From positions 454,930 through 518,929 of the forward strand of contig CAJNDS010000391.1 in NCBI GenBank assembly GCA_905221605.1: a stretch of DNA of 64,000 bases, in the 5' to 3' direction. Every line of letters begins with the position of its first letter. Position 1 is the first letter of the stretch. The translations under genes and the position numbers were made by a program. Origin of the DNA: Symbiodinium natans. Its lineage: Eukaryota > Sar > Dinophyceae > Suessiales > Symbiodiniaceae. Below the pieces are notes generated by a model. That model ran no database searches. It worked only from the letters and a program-made list of their open reading frames with translations, and was not told the DNA's origin. Shown one piece after another: positions 30,805-41,262 of this stretch.

Positions 30805-31140
30805 ATGCTCGCCCGAAGGGCGTTCGCATTGTTGTGCGGGTTGCCCACAGGTCCCTTAGATCCCTATCTGCCTGGGCATTCCCTCATGTCTTTGCGTAAA
30901 TGGAGCCAGGCAAGCAGCATCCAGACGATTCGGGTGACGACCAGGGCGTCGCCGAAGATGGCAGCTGGGCTGTGTACCATGGGCTTATGGCTTGAAGTTG
31001 AGCCAATCCTACCCCCCCCCCCAATGCCCCAAATTAAAGCAATACCAACGGGAATGCCTAGCTCCCATCATCCTGAAAAGATCTTCCAACTTTCTCAAGC
31101 TTACTGTAGGGACCTTGACCTTGATGATGACTCCTTGACT
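30805..31140 (+). CDS. Coding-like region, frame unresolved
   Basis: Open plus frame ending SQAYCRDLDLDDDSLT. A second frame gives EPGKQHPDDSGDDQGVAEDG. Probably contains one or two exons. Unidentified. Confidence 0.3.
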
Positions 31141-31366
31141 TGTTTCGTTTTTTTGTTTAAAGGGTATATAGGTTACTCTAGCTAGCCTTTAACCATGTTT
31201 TGCTTGCAGCTGATTAGTGGGGACAGGATCGCAGGAGGCGGTAGCATCAAAATCCCAGAGCCAAGGGTCACCTGTAGTTCCCTGGGTGGCTGGACAAGTA
31301 GCGGCTAATGAGCTGTAGTATCCTGCTTCACTAGTGGTACGTTGATAGGTCCCAGTCCCGTGGCTG

Positions 31367-31399
31367 ACCCTAAACCCTAAACCCTAAACCCTAAACCCT
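31367..31399 (-). repeat. Internal telomere-like tract
   Basis: Four to five CCCTAAA units. Confidence 0.9.
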
Positions 31400-31552
31400 T
31401 GTGCCTGCATGGCCCAGGATACAAAGCAGCCAAGAGGCCTCTCTGGGCGCCTCTTCAGCTGTGGCTGTATGGTTTTGGGTTGTCCAGGAGGTTTCGTAGT
31501 TGCTTGGTGCATCGATTTTAGCAACTATTGCTAAGAGCACATGGGAAATTTC

Positions 31553-31600
31553 TATTAAGGATTGCTAGTGACAAGGGGAACATCCCAATTTGAAACCATA
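31553..31600. mobile_element. Family B right-end fragment
   Basis: ATTAAGGATTGCTAGTGACA, then GGGGAACATCCCAA. Confidence 0.6.
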
Positions 31601-31902
31601 ACCATGAACCCTAAACCCTGAACCGACTTCGGTCGGGACAAACTTGAAGTCACGACCCAAAGCTCCCCAGTACCTGTGCTGCACCGAACCCAGAACGTCT
31701 TCAAATAACACTGTGAACCTGCCAAGAAACCATACTCTGTGGGGGGTTTGGCCTTGATTGCAGAAGAGTATGTAAGCTACAAGCTGACCCTAAACCGTAA
31801 ACCCCTACACCCTAAACCCTCGAGGTAAGGCGCAAGACCCAGCAGACTGTGGATGTGACGTATTCTAGACGCCGGCTAAATTGTCAAGGCTTGCGGTGGA
31901 GA

Positions 31903-31950
31903 TAGGGTTTAGGGTTTAGGGAGGGTTTAGGGTTCAGAGGGTTTAGGGTC
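31903..31950 (+). repeat. Internal telomere-like tract
   Basis: TTTAGGG units with GAGGG and CAGAGGG interruptions. Confidence 0.85.
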
Positions 31951-32028
31951 CAAGTGCGGAGACTTTGACCCTGTGGGCTTGTGATGAAGGGAGCTTGTTT
32001 TCGACGCCTTTGCCCTAGAACATTTTGC

Positions 32029-32301
32029 CTATCTGTGGACCTCAGGAGCCTGAAGATTTGCTTTGTAAGGGATGCGCGTCTTCAGCTTCATAAGATCCTG
32101 TGACAAAAGTTGTCGATTACCTATGAGAAGGACCGCTGTATGCATAAAGAAGGCCCTACGTCTCAAACTCGGGGGGCCAACAAATTCAGAACCCTGAGCC
32201 CTGTCCGTGAGCCCGCTTGAAAATTTCAGGAAATACTGTCGAAGAACATGCTCGTGCTGGAATTCACCATTGCCGCCTCGTTTCAGCCCAAGATCAAGCA
32301 T
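32029..32301 (-). CDS. Coding-like frame, strand uncertain
   Basis: Ninety codons with ATG start. It contains EHVLRQYFLKFSSGL and AVLLIGNRQLLSQDLMKLKT. The plus strand over 32245-32330 also reads plausibly (NMLVLEFTIAASFQPKIKHL). Confidence 0.3.
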   Translation of the reverse strand: MLDLGLKRGGNGEFQHEHVLRQYFLKFSSGLTDRAQGSEFVGPPSLRRRAFFMHTAVLLIGNRQLLSQDLMKLKTRIPYKANLQAPEVHR

Positions 32302-32616
32302 CTCAAGGCCGGGGCTGGGTATGGGGCCTCGGGCCTTGTATGTTTAAAGTATATAAGGTAACCGTCAGTTCTTGCAAAGAAGGCTGATCAAATTTGTTAT
32401 CATTTACTCCATCAGTAAGTCAGTAAGGTGCGTCTACACCCTGAGAACAGGGAAGCTTCCTGAAGCACGGGGTGCCCTTGGAACCTTTTCAACCCACACC
32501 TTTTTTAAAATCCTCTTTGGGGTTGCTCCAGATGCCCTTCATCCTACACTGCAAAGGTAAGCTTCTGTGAGTACCCACTTCTTGAACCTTACGACAAGAA
32601 TCGTAGTATTCCCTCA

Positions 32617-32750
32617 GAATAAGGTGCCCCAAAAAGATACCCGAATGTCGGACACCACCATCTCTCGACAGGATATGTTGATGGAGAAGTTCCAGCAGCT
32701 GCTTCTTGACATCGTGGTGGCACACGGGCTGCACGTGGGGGCAACGTGTG
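32617..32750 (+). CDS. Coding exon of an unidentified gene
   Basis: Reads SDTTISRQDMLMEKFQQLLL and DIVVAHGLHVGATC, ending one base into a codon before GTGCTGG. The next exon begins CC, and the join keeps the frame (TGT GCC CGA). The exon start near CCCTCAG is a guess. Confidence 0.55.
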
Positions 32751-32893
32751 GTGCTGGTTGGTCCTGTAGCTGAACCCAAAATGGTGGTACCCCTTTTAGA
32801 CCCCAAATAGAAGAGAATCCGAGAAGCCTCTTAAAGGGACCCCCCAAAAAAGGGTACCCCTATTTTCGGAAACCCCCTAATATGCTGAAGCAG
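32751..32893. mobile_element. Family D element forming an intron
   Basis: The 143-base GT-AG intron holds a family D copy (GGTGGTACCCCTTTTAGACC to CCTATTTTCGGAAACCCCC). Confidence 0.65.
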
Positions 32894-33018
32894 CCCGAAG
32901 TCAGCGCGACAACAGAAAGTCGGACCCCAGCGATCTCGATTTTCTGCTGGAGGTCATCGACCCCATGCTGAAGCACAGCTGTGGCAAAGTTGTGGCCAAG
33001 GCTCTCGGCGGTTCTGAG
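32894..33018 (+). CDS. Coding exon of an unidentified gene
   Basis: Reads RSQRDNRKSDPSDLDFLLEV, then IDPMLKHSCGKVVAKALGGS, and ends GAG before GTTCTAGG. LDFLLEVIDPMLKHS faintly recalls the helical repeats of adaptin beta subunits, but this is too short to claim. The frame agrees with the previous exon across a family D intron, which is good evidence that both are real. Confidence 0.68.
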
Positions 33019-33224
33019 GTTCTAGGTCCATGTTTTTAGGTAGCCCGGGCCCGCAAGTCCCCAGATTCAGAATGGTATATATGTATGTACATATTTTAGA
33101 ATGCTCCTGGCCCTAGTACTGGTTAAATCAAGCTGTTGTATGTATCACACATGCGAAAAGGGGCACCAGGAAAGCGAACCACGTTGGCCCTCGGCAATCC
33201 AAGCATGGCTTAAGGAAGCAGAGA

Positions 33225-33455
33225 AAGTGGCACCAGAAATAGCACGGAGCAGAAGAAATAGCACCAGCAGGATGGACAGGAGCAGAAAAAATAGCACCTG
33301 AAATAGCACAAACAGGAGAAGAACAAGTCGCATCAGAAATAGCACAAACAGGAACACAAAATGCAGACCATAAATAGCACAGACAGGAGCACAACAAGTC
33401 GCCCCAGAAATGCCAGAAACAGAAGCAGACAAAGTAGCACCAGAGCACACGTTTT
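33225..33455. repeat. Degenerate minisatellite (AGAAATAGCACNNNCAGGAG)
   Basis: About ten diverged 20-42 base units. Leu/Phe-rich minus-strand frames across it are artefacts. Confidence 0.8.
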
Positions 33456-33627
33456 GATACAAAACATGTGATCACAGTTGTTTTTCGCTGGTGCTTTTCC
33501 TCTGCTGACTATTGTAAATTAGTAGGGCAGTGAATGTACGCTGCCTTTCGGGTACGGCACGAACTGGCCTGCGGTTCGAGACGCCTGCGGTTCGAGGTTC
33601 GAGGGTCGACCGGAGAAACAGGATACA

Positions 33628-33655
33628 CCCCCCCCCCCCCCCCCCCCCCCCCCCC
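33628..33655. repeat. 28-base poly-C run
   Basis: Uninterrupted C from 33628 to 33655. Confidence 0.95.
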
Positions 33656-34019
33656 AGAAACCGGCAAAACAAACACATCATACAAACACGCCGTACAACA
33701 ACCAGTGAACCAGTGCTTGGAAACAACAAAGCCGAAGCCCCAAAGTCTCAACCCGGAGGTTGGGCGTGGCATGGTGCTGTGGGATGCCACAACTATGCCA
33801 CTTCGGCTGCAACATCGAGCCTTGCACCTGCGGCTGAAGTGTGTGGCCTGGAACACAGGGTTCACCGGGATCCAAAGCAAAGGTTTCCCACAGGTGCGCA
33901 CAAAGGTTTGCGAGCCGCGAGCCTGGCTTACACAACGCCCTCCTTTCTTCAGACGTTAGCCCCGAAGGAGTCTTTGCGACCAAGCGGCTTGAGATTATAT
34001 TGTTAGATGGTGGTATTCC

Positions 34020-34270
34020 TATGTATTTCAGTTAATTTGTTTCCAGGAATATGCTTTTATATCGTTAGATGATTGTATACTTGTATATTCTCGTATTACG
34101 ACACTATGATGTTCTATACTCGTATATTCTTTTGCGATTACAAAACTGTGTTATTATGCTAGTATGTATTTTTTGTACAATGCAAAATATGTCAGCATTG
34201 TACTACTGTAGTATTTTATTCTGTCATCATTATCTACTTCGTTTTCTTGAAAAGATTCTATTATCATAGG
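34020..34270. other. AT-rich island
   Basis: Similar in texture to 23830-24300. No coding claimed. Confidence 0.5.
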
Positions 34271-34424
34271 TTTGCTTGCTGGACACCTTGGGCAGCCAAG
34301 CGGCACCCCAACCGCGGCAGGGGAGAGTCACTGGACGAGCCCTGCATGTTGCATAGGTTGCAGGTTAACCCTAACCTTTCATACCCGTAACCCTGAGCAC
34401 AGCTAGGAGGAGGTGACAAAACCT

Positions 34425-34526
34425 TATTATTATTATTATTATATTATTATTATTAAGATTCATTTGATTCTTCTTATATTATTATTATTATTCTATGATT
34501 ATTAAACCCTAAACCCTAAACCCTTG
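34425..34526. repeat. (TTA)n microsatellite then telomere-like units
   Basis: TTA repeats at 34425-34500 followed by three CCCTAAA units. A cassette variant (CAGCTAGGAGGAGGTGACAA) lies just upstream at 34401. Confidence 0.85.
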
Positions 34527-34540
34527 GTCCTTCCCAACGT

Positions 34541-34690
34541 CAGTGCTGAAGACGCCAAGGACTCCCTACCGGGACGACCCCTTCGAGTCCAAGGCAGCAC
34601 GTACATCTCCAGCTTGCTGGGGCCGTTCGACCTCAAACCGCAACAACAAAATGCTGAGGATTATTTGGACCTTCCTGCCATACGACAATA
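34541..34690 (+). CDS. Coding-like exon after telomere units
   Basis: Reads AEDAKDSLPGRPLRVQGSTY and LLGPFDLKPQQQNAEDYLDL, then TAA. An alternative frame is also open. Unidentified. Confidence 0.35.
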
Positions 34691-35529
34691 ACCCCAACAA
34701 GAATTCCCATGAGAACGTGCCTCGTGAGCTCGGGGGGACCCTCTGAAGACCCAGAGACGTCATCCTTTGAGCCACTGTAGAGTCGCTGTAAGCCCTGTTG
34801 CCCTAAACGCAAAAACCCTAAGCCCTAAGCTCCCCTTACTCTACGTTGAAGCATTCATACCTCGCCTGGCTTGTCCGAGGGTGAGCGGCTCCCCCAACCG
34901 CCTGAAACCCTGCACAAGGTCGGAAGCATAGGGTAGTTAGATTATGACTCTGTAGACTACCCTACCTGACCCCAAAAAGCCTAACAAGCCCGGCAGTTCT
35001 CAAGAAACCGTGCACCTCAAAAGCCCGTTAAAACACACTTTCTTGAGCCCTTTGGGGCCGTGCACCTCGAAGCCCCAAGCCCTGTAAACGCTAAGCGCTT
35101 TGGGGAATGCCATGGAGTCCGACGGCTGTGTGGGCCGCCTTCCGGTGACTTGACTGGACTGGTGGTAATTTAACAATATCAAAACAAAGCAATATGGCAA
35201 TACTTATACTAGTATACTATACTAGAATCATACGCGTGATGTATTGGGGGTTTGCTCAAATCTGGGAGAGTTGTTGGCACAGGGCTTCTACTGTAAGCTC
35301 CCAACCCTGAGACCCTGAAAGAATAGGCTGCAGGGTGCCTGCCTGATAAGGGTTCAGGGCTCAGGGCTCAGGTTTAGGGTTTGGGGTTTAGGGTTTAGGG
35401 CTTGAGGTCTCGGTTGTGGTCGGTGAAGCTGCAGACAAAGGCGGGTTCAAACAGTTTAAACAAGGCTTCCTTAGAAGCTGTTTTAACTCATGCCCAAGGG
35501 AAAAGACAAGTATTATGTCTGCTAAGGTT

Positions 35530-35730
35530 CTAGGAGGGGGAGAGTACAGTACACAGCAGGCCGTCCTTGTCACGTGATGTCCACACGCAGCAAGGAAGCT
35601 GGGAAGACATTTTCAGATGAATGTCTCCATCTGTGGTGGCTCTCACCTGTGAGGCAGTCCCCATAAGTCCGATGACAAGATAGGGCGCCTGCAGCCCTAT
35701 AACCTGAAACGAGTTCACAAACAGACACAT
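35530..35730 (-). CDS. Minus-strand coding-like piece
   Basis: Contains NSFQVIGLQAPYLVIGLMGT and DGDIHLKMSSQLPC. Unidentified. Confidence 0.3.
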   Translation of the reverse strand: MCLFVNSFQVIGLQAPYLVIGLMGTASQVRATTDGDIHLKMSSQLPCCVWTSRDKDGLLCTVLSPS

Positions 35731-35739
35731 CTACACGTG

Positions 35740-36350
35740 ACGTTTAATATGTAAAATCTACATTGTCCATAAAGTAGCCTTCACCTGTTTTTGTCGGCAG
35801 TATGGTCCCTACTTTAGTCTCAAAGATTTCGTTCGTCATTGACTATGTGACGGCTAGAGTTTGATCTTTCGTGTTCCCGGACGCGTCAAGCCCCAGGTAC
35901 TGGTGGGCAGACACTACTGACGAGGTGCTCTTGTCAAGCCCGTTCCTGAGAGGACGATCGCCGAATGCTTCTGGGCCAAAACCGAGTTACTTCGGAATGT
36001 TTCGGCAGTTGGCATTGATCCGAGTTTCTGGCTTTGCATTTGTTTGATTGTAGACTCTATTGTAGACTTTAGAAACTGATGTTGAGGGTGAGAGACGGTC
36101 CAATGCTCAGAGTGCATCTTCGCAGCGGTCGCACGCAAAGAAACGCGTAGCTGTGGCAGCATTTGACACCGGACCACACCCCAGTGTAGGGAAAGTCAAA
36201 AGGCGAGCCAGATTTAATTAAGGGCGTGTGCTATGAGGTAGGGACGTGAGATGGGGACTGCGCGCTTCCCTCTGACCGACCTCTCAAGGGGGAATTTTGC
36301 GTTAATGTTATGACAGGTATGGTGTGTTAATGTCGTCAGGGGGATCCCTT
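35740..36350. other. No gene settled
   Basis: Both strands are open between 35914 and 36177 and neither shows a motif. No repeats seen. Confidence 0.3.
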
Positions 36351-36352
36351 AA

Positions 36353-36541
36353 CCCTGAACCCTAAATCCTAAATCCTAAACCCTAAACCCTAAACCCTCT
36401 CCTCTGTATGTCTTGCAACACGCTTCCCCAGCCTTGCGCTCGTGTCACTATTGAGCGCGTGTATCAGGGTTCTGCCCTGGCCCCCCATGCCCAGCAGGGT
36501 TTAGGGTTTAGGGTTTAGGGTTTAGGGTTTAGGGTTTAGGG
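36353..36541. repeat. Telomere-like tracts, both orientations
   Basis: CCCTAAA-type units at 36353-36399 and six TTTAGGG units at 36496-36541. Confidence 0.95.
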
Positions 36542-37095
36542 GCAGCAGCAGAAGAGCCCTCAGGAACGGGGTGGCTGAGCCTCACTTAGTTGTAGACGAG
36601 TTTCGACTCCCTTGGCCCGCAGACATTGGCTATGAGGTTTGTTCAGTTCATGCCGGGAACTGTCAGTCCAAAGCATAAGTCATGACGACATTGCCATGAG
36701 ATGCCAGATCCCTGATTGATCCTAACTGCTAACTGTGGGAGGGGTTGTTTTGCCTGGGGCCGGGTGGAGACTACTGCTTCTGCCTGCAAATTCTGGCTGT
36801 GCCAGGCTAGCTGCCCTGCCCCCCCCCCCTCCCCCCCCCAAACCCATGTCATTTCAGCCAAAATTCCAGAACAACGCATGCATTGAAGAATTTAGCTTTT
36901 CTTCTCCCTTCGGGGGTGGGGGGGGGGGGGGGGGGAGTTGGAAAACCTCTGATAGATGAGTTTAATCAGCCGCGCGCTCCAAGAGCGTCCGCGTTCCAGG
37001 TTCCACCCTATATACCCCAAGATACAAAAACCCCTATACAGAGATGCACGAACCCCAAACCTTCTGGGTTGAACAGAAAGACCGGGGAACCCTGA

Positions 37096-37512
37096 AACAC
37101 TAACCCTCTCGGCGAGGTTCTGCATGCCTACAACATGTTCTGGGCCGCCGACCATGCGTGCTTCAACGACCTGTTCTGCCAACAGAGATCACTTCTTCAA
37201 GAACTTGTTCCCAGAGTTCGGCTGAGTGTGGCGGTCCTGATGCTCTTTGCGCACCTGTGTCTGCCACATTTTCATCGCACTCACAGGATGAAGGTTGAAC
37301 TGACCAGTGTATTGCTCATGTCTGTGGGGATGGCGGCGCAGCAATCGTTTTGCCCAAGCCATCCTTCATCTCGTTCACTCTGGCTGTACTGGATGCTGCA
37401 GTTTGTGCTCCTGATGATCGTCAAGCTGCATCCGCTCATGATTGGACTGGCGATGGCCATTCTTGCGGGCACATTGTTCACAGCGCACATCCCGGAGAAT
37501 TTGTCCAAATAA
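37096..37512 (+). CDS. Membrane-protein-like coding piece
   Basis: Open from an in-frame TGA at 37093 to TAA at 37510. Four hydrophobic segments are visible: LSVAVLMLFAHLCL, ELTSVLLMSVGMAA, LWLYWMLQFVLLMIV and MIGLAMAILAGTLF. It begins GEVLHAYNMFWAADHACF. It may be an exon of the gene that continues downstream, or a separate fragment. No family is recognised. Confidence 0.45.
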   Translation, partial: NTNPLGEVLHAYNMFWAADHACFNDLFCQQRSLLQELVPRVRLSVAVLMLFAHLCLPHFHRTHRMKVELTSVLLMSVGMAAQQSFCPSHPSSRSLWLYWMLQFVLLMIVKLHPLMIGLAMAILAGTLFTAHIPENLSK

Positions 37513-37633
37513 ACCATTCCTCTTGACGCCGCCATACTATCTAACGTAGTCCCTGGAAGATCTCATTACTTCACGGCACCCCGGCTATTAATTAGGTGAG
37601 CCTAGAATAACCCCCCGAAACGTAGCCCCCCAG

Positions 37634-37855
37634 CTTTGGAACAATCGCCAACTGTCAAAGGACTTCCTCAACGACCAGTCCTGGAGTGCGCAGGGCATTC
37701 TCCCGAATGAGTCCACGAAGCTTCGCTGTCATTGGAGCTACATTTCGTGGATTTCTAAGGTACTACGCAATTCGTTGCGGTTTAGGGAGTTTGAGACATC
37801 AGGGGTGAGGCCAATAAGGCAAGTGCCGGTTGCAAACACACCACGCCTGCTTGGT
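37634..37855 (+). CDS. Exon of an unidentified membrane-protein gene
   Basis: After CCCCCCAG the frame reads LWNNRQLSKDFLNDQSWSAQ and continues through CHWSYISWISK to TSGVRPIRQVPVAN, then TGA. A GTACTACG donor at 37760 is also possible. The following bases are coding-like in the next frame (EALSRVFFGKGVPRTGLVKH), so a small intron or frameshift lies near 37850. Confidence 0.5.
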
Positions 37856-37856
37856 T

Positions 37857-38104
37857 GAAGCATTGTCTCGCGTTTTCTTTGGCAAGGGCGTACCACGTAC
37901 AGGACTTGTAAAGCATAGTCTATATCCCCTTTGGGAAGTATTTTGTAGTTTTGTTTTTTGAAAACCCGAGAGGATATTAACACTGTTTTAATTATGGTTC
38001 TAAGGGGAGTATAGTAGTATTGATGGTCTTTTTGGCAGCCAGCTGAGGCAGCGAATCTTTCTGTTTTGTCTGTACCCTGTGGCCACATGGTGCTGGTACA
38101 CGTT
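37857..38104 (+). CDS. Exon pair split by a family F element
   Basis: Left part ends GVPRTGLVKH. Removing the family F element (37915-38012, flanked by TAGT) gives SIDGLFGSQLRQRIFLFCLY and PVATWCWYTLPGCL in one frame. The exact splice sites are ambiguous because TAG and TAGT repeat at both edges. The protein is hydrophobic. Confidence 0.5.
37913..38012. mobile_element. Introner family F
   Basis: Ends CTATATCCCCTTTGGG and AAGGTTCTAAGGGGAGTATAG. Relatives at 54176-54270 and 57073-57166; the last is a precise intron. Confidence 0.75.
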
Positions 38105-38127
38105 GCCAGGCTGTTTGGTCGTTTGGT

Positions 38128-38217
38128 TTAGGGATGATAGTACCCCTAAACCCTAAACCCTAAACCCCGTTCAGAATCCCTATTAAGCACTGTTAGTATG
38201 AGGGGGAACATCCCAAG
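38128..38217. mobile_element. Family B right part with telomere units
   Basis: GTACCCCTAAACCC units (38145-38167) lead into TCCCTATTAAGCACTGTTAG, then GGGGGAACATCCCAAG and an exon. Confidence 0.7.
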
Positions 38218-38272
38218 CGAAAACGCACCACCCAAATCCGGCAAAGCTTCCTCGCCATCCTCGAGACGCTTG
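38218..38272 (+). CDS. Membrane-protein gene exon
   Basis: Reads EKRTTQIRQSFLAILETL and ends in phase 0 before GTCTTGGG. The join to the next exon keeps the frame. The join to the previous exon could not be put in phase. Confidence 0.6.
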
Positions 38273-38518
38273 TCTTGGGATGCTCCCCCTGATACTAACA
38301 GTCCTGAATAGGGATTATGGCATCCCCTGTTATAATCCTTAGTTGGGGTTATGGTACCCCTGTTATTATCCTTGATAGGGGTGAGAGTAACCCCCCTTTC
38401 GTATCCTTCGTAGGGATTCTAGTACCCCTCTATTATCATCCTTAATAGGGATAAGAGTAACCCCCCCCCTACTATCATCCCTATTCAGGGCTGTTAGCAT
38501 CAGGGGGAACATACCAAG
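38273..38518. mobile_element. Family B element forming a GT-AG intron
   Basis: The 246-base intron is the element: CTTGGGATGCTCCCCCTGAT to CAGGGGGAACATACCAAG. It includes the tract-free centre AATAGGGATTATGG. Confidence 0.8.
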
Positions 38519-38591
38519 GCAGTCCTCTCAGTGGGCCAGGGCGTACTCTTCGCAGCAACCATCGTCATCAATACCCTCGAAAAACTCAAAG
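38519..38591 (+). CDS. Membrane-protein gene exon
   Basis: Reads AVLSVGQGVLFAATIVINTL, then EKLK and one base of the next codon. A hydrophobic helix is visible. Confidence 0.65.
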
Positions 38592-38760
38592 GTGTGAGAA
38601 GTTTGGCGTGTGTGGTGTGTCGGTACCTTTGGGCATATTCGGGGCTCACGAACCGCGGGGGCCCCTATTACGCACCCCAAAGTAGTAGGATTCCCTTGTA
38701 ATGAGGACCCCAAGAATATCTGAAACCCCCATATTGGTGCCCTCAACCAAAAGCCATCAG
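38592..38760. mobile_element. Family D-related GT-AG intron
   Basis: 169 bases with GTACCTTTGGGCATATTCGG and a complementary end (ATATCTGAAACCCCCATATT), then CATCAG. Confidence 0.6.
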
Positions 38761-38923
38761 ACCTCGAAGGAAGGGTTCTTCTTTCGTCTTGTCATACTCC
38801 TGGAGCTCCAGTCTTTTCTGCTTGGCTCCCGATCTTGGAATCCCCGCGTCTGCAAGACCTAAGGCACAGCTTCACATCCAGGCTCTATGCAGTCAGGAAT
38901 GGCCACATCCTCTCAGAAGCTTG
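38761..38923 (+). CDS. Membrane-protein gene exon
   Basis: Continues in phase: DLEGRVLLSSCHTPGAPVFS, then AWLPILESPRLQDLRHSFTS, then RLYAVRNGHILSEA. It ends in TG before GTGGCCCAG. Confidence 0.65.
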
Positions 38924-39032
38924 GTGGCCCAGTGGTACCCTTCACCTTTTTTTTGTCTGGTTCTAGGTTCCCTTGTAAAGTAACCAACCCAAAAAAAAAA
39001 GGCGCTGTTATCATATAGTAAAGTCCAGAAAG
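38924..39032. mobile_element. Family E element forming a GT-AG intron
   Basis: 109 bases from GTGGCCCAGTGGTACCC to an AAAG acceptor. The ends match the family E copy at 7796. Confidence 0.6.
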
Positions 39033-39062
39033 TTGGAACATCATTCGCCCAATGCCCTTAAG
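39033..39062 (+). CDS. Membrane-protein gene small exon
   Basis: T-TGG-AAC gives (C)WNIIRPMPL in phase and ends AG before GTAAAGTA. Later exons are not found. Confidence 0.45.
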
Positions 39063-39217
39063 GTAAAGTAGACGGAAACCCAGCACTGATCAGCCTAAAC
39101 CCATGTTCCAACTTTGTGGAGTTCATTATAGGATGTGCTACCAAGGATCACAGAGTAGCCCTTTAGTATGGGCCCACATAAGGGTACCTCTTATGCTCCA
39201 CCCCCTAGAGCCCCTGA

Positions 39218-39365
39218 ACCCCCAAAGCCCCTAGACCCTGAAACCCTATAAGCCCTATCAACCGTACAAACCCTACAAACCCTACAAACGCTGTAAACCC
39301 TATAAACCCTATCAACCCTATGAACCCTATAAACTCTACAAACCCTATACATCCTAAACCCTACA
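39218..39365 (-). repeat. Variant telomere-like tract (CCCTATAAA/CCCTACAAA)
   Basis: About 14 nine-base units, the counterpart of the TTTATAGGG tract at 14011. Confidence 0.9.
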
Positions 39366-39504
39366 GGAGAAGGTGCGAGTCAGCTTCATGGCCGGCCCAC
39401 GCCAGCAAGCTCCCGAAGGCTTAGTGGGCAGCATCCGAAAGTGGCTTACGAGGCCCTCCGGGGTCAGCACCGGGTCACACACAACTAGCTACCAAAAGGG
39501 CAAG

Positions 39505-39935
39505 TCTGTTTAGGGTTTAGGTTTAGGCTTCCAGGTTCAAAAAAGGATTATGGGTTTATGGGTTAGGGTTTAGGGTTAACAGCTGACATGTAGAGTCTGG
39601 GTGCAAAGAAAGGGTTCAGAGTTAGACTAATCCACGGAATAGTTCAAGCGTGGAAGACATGCAGAGATCTTGACAGTCCAATCGAGAATTTGGTGATTCT
39701 CAACCTTCCAAATCCCTGGGCCTGGAACCCTAAACCCTAAACCCTAAACCCTAAACCCTAAACCCTAAACCCTAAACCGGTGGTGTCGATCTTTAAAAGG
39801 GTTCCGAAGTATGAGCCCTTGGGTTCTATGGGGTATATAGGGGGTATAGAAGGAAATAGGGGGTTCCCATTTAAGTGTCCATATGAAGGTTCAGGATTAG
39901 GGTTTAGGGTTTAGGGTTTAGGGTTTAGGGTTTAG
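39505..39935. repeat. Three telomere-like tracts
   Basis: Weak TTTAGGG near 39505-39575, seven CCCTAAA at 39729-39777, and five TTTAGGG at 39898-39935. Confidence 0.9.
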
Positions 39936-40321
39936 GACCCTAAGATATCAAGCCTGGCCAGGTCGATGCATGAGTCCGTTGCAGACTCACCTCTGACCTC
40001 CCGGAATCTTTGTCATGGTTGGGTAATATGTTCTTTTCATTTTCGAGGAATACTTACACCCAATAAGGAACAGAACCTCATTTTTTGACATTCTCTCAAC
40101 CATGCACTATACCAAGCCGTAAACTCAACAAGGGGTAGAAACCCAATTGTTTAACACTACCTCTCCCAACCATGAACTAGGAATATTCCGGCTGCGCTGT
40201 TGAGCTCCCTGACACTCTGGTGCGGCCACGCTGTGTACATGGACATGGCCGTGAGGTTGGGCTTGAGGGTTTAGGGTTTGGGGTTTGCGGTTTGGGGTAT
40301 GTCTATATATATATATATATT

Positions 40322-40375
40322 ATAGGGCCCTCATGCCCTGATTCCCTGCTGAGAACCAGGGGGTCTTCCTTGTTG
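40322..40375. mobile_element. Family C fragment
   Basis: TAGGGCCCTCATGCCCTGATTCC and GAGAACCAGGGGG, preceded by a TA run. Confidence 0.5.
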
Positions 40376-40763
40376 GGATCTTATTTGGGAAGAATTCTCA
40401 AGGAGGTTTAGGGTTTAAAGGGCCAAGCTAGATGAGGGTTCATAGGCAGCTGGTTTAGGGTTTAGGTCTAAGGGTATCGTATACTGGCCCTTGTTTTTAG
40501 GGTGGGGGTTCCCTTTCAACAATAACCCCCTTATAACCAAAAAAAAGGGCACCCTGTTTATTCCTAGGTTACTCCTGGGTACTGCCCAAGTCCGGATGCA
40601 AAATGGTATATGGCCACTTCTCTCAAGAATTGGGCCCTTGCTGACTTTTCTGAGCCGGCCCCTACTATTTTCAAGACACCCCAAAAAAGCGGAACATAGT
40701 TGAGAGAACTGACCATATGGCAGGGCTCCACGTACTTCCCTGGAAACCTGGAGCTAGGCCCCG

Positions 40764-41005
40764 GAAACCCGAAACCCTAAACCCTAAACCCTGAGTGCTT
40801 GCAAAAAAACCCTAAGCCCTAAACCCTAAACCCTACAAAACCGAAAGCGGAAGGGCAGAACCTTGCGGTCGGCTCTCGGAACCACAAAGACAATGCTCGA
40901 AGATACCCATTCCCATCGCAACCCTCTCACCTGTCGACGTGATTTTGGGCAGCTTACAGGGTGTGTAGCTTAGGGTTTAGGGTTTAGGGTTTAGGGTTTA
41001 GGGCT
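40764..41005. repeat. Telomere-like tracts, both orientations
   Basis: CCCTAAA at 40764-40790 and 40808-40845 (separated by CTTGCAAAAAAA, cassette-like), and TTTAGGG at 40972-41005. Confidence 0.9.
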
Positions 41006-41125
41006 GAGGCTAGCTGTGCCCCCTCTAGGTTTCTGCAGACGCCTGGCAACCAACCATGCAATCGGACTTCGTCTCTGCTGCAGCATGGCTTGTCCCTGGG
41101 CCATGGCAGTCTCGAGTTGGTGTAT

Positions 41126-41262
41126 AGGGTTTAGGGTTTTGGGGTTTTAGGGTTTTAGGGTTTTAAGGTTTTAGGGTTCTAGGGTTTTAGGGTTTTAGGG
41201 TTTTAGTGTTTTAGTGTTAGGGTGTTAGGGTTTTAGGGTTTTAGGATTTCGGGTTTAGTTGA
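41126..41262 (+). repeat. Variant telomere-like tract (TTTTAGGG)
   Basis: About 15 eight-base TTTTAGGG-type units. An eight-base variant could come from a slipped template. Confidence 0.9.

Noticed and set aside
33128-33475. Hydrophobic minus-strand frames resembling a membrane protein
   Set aside because: They are translations of the AGAAATAGCAC minisatellite.
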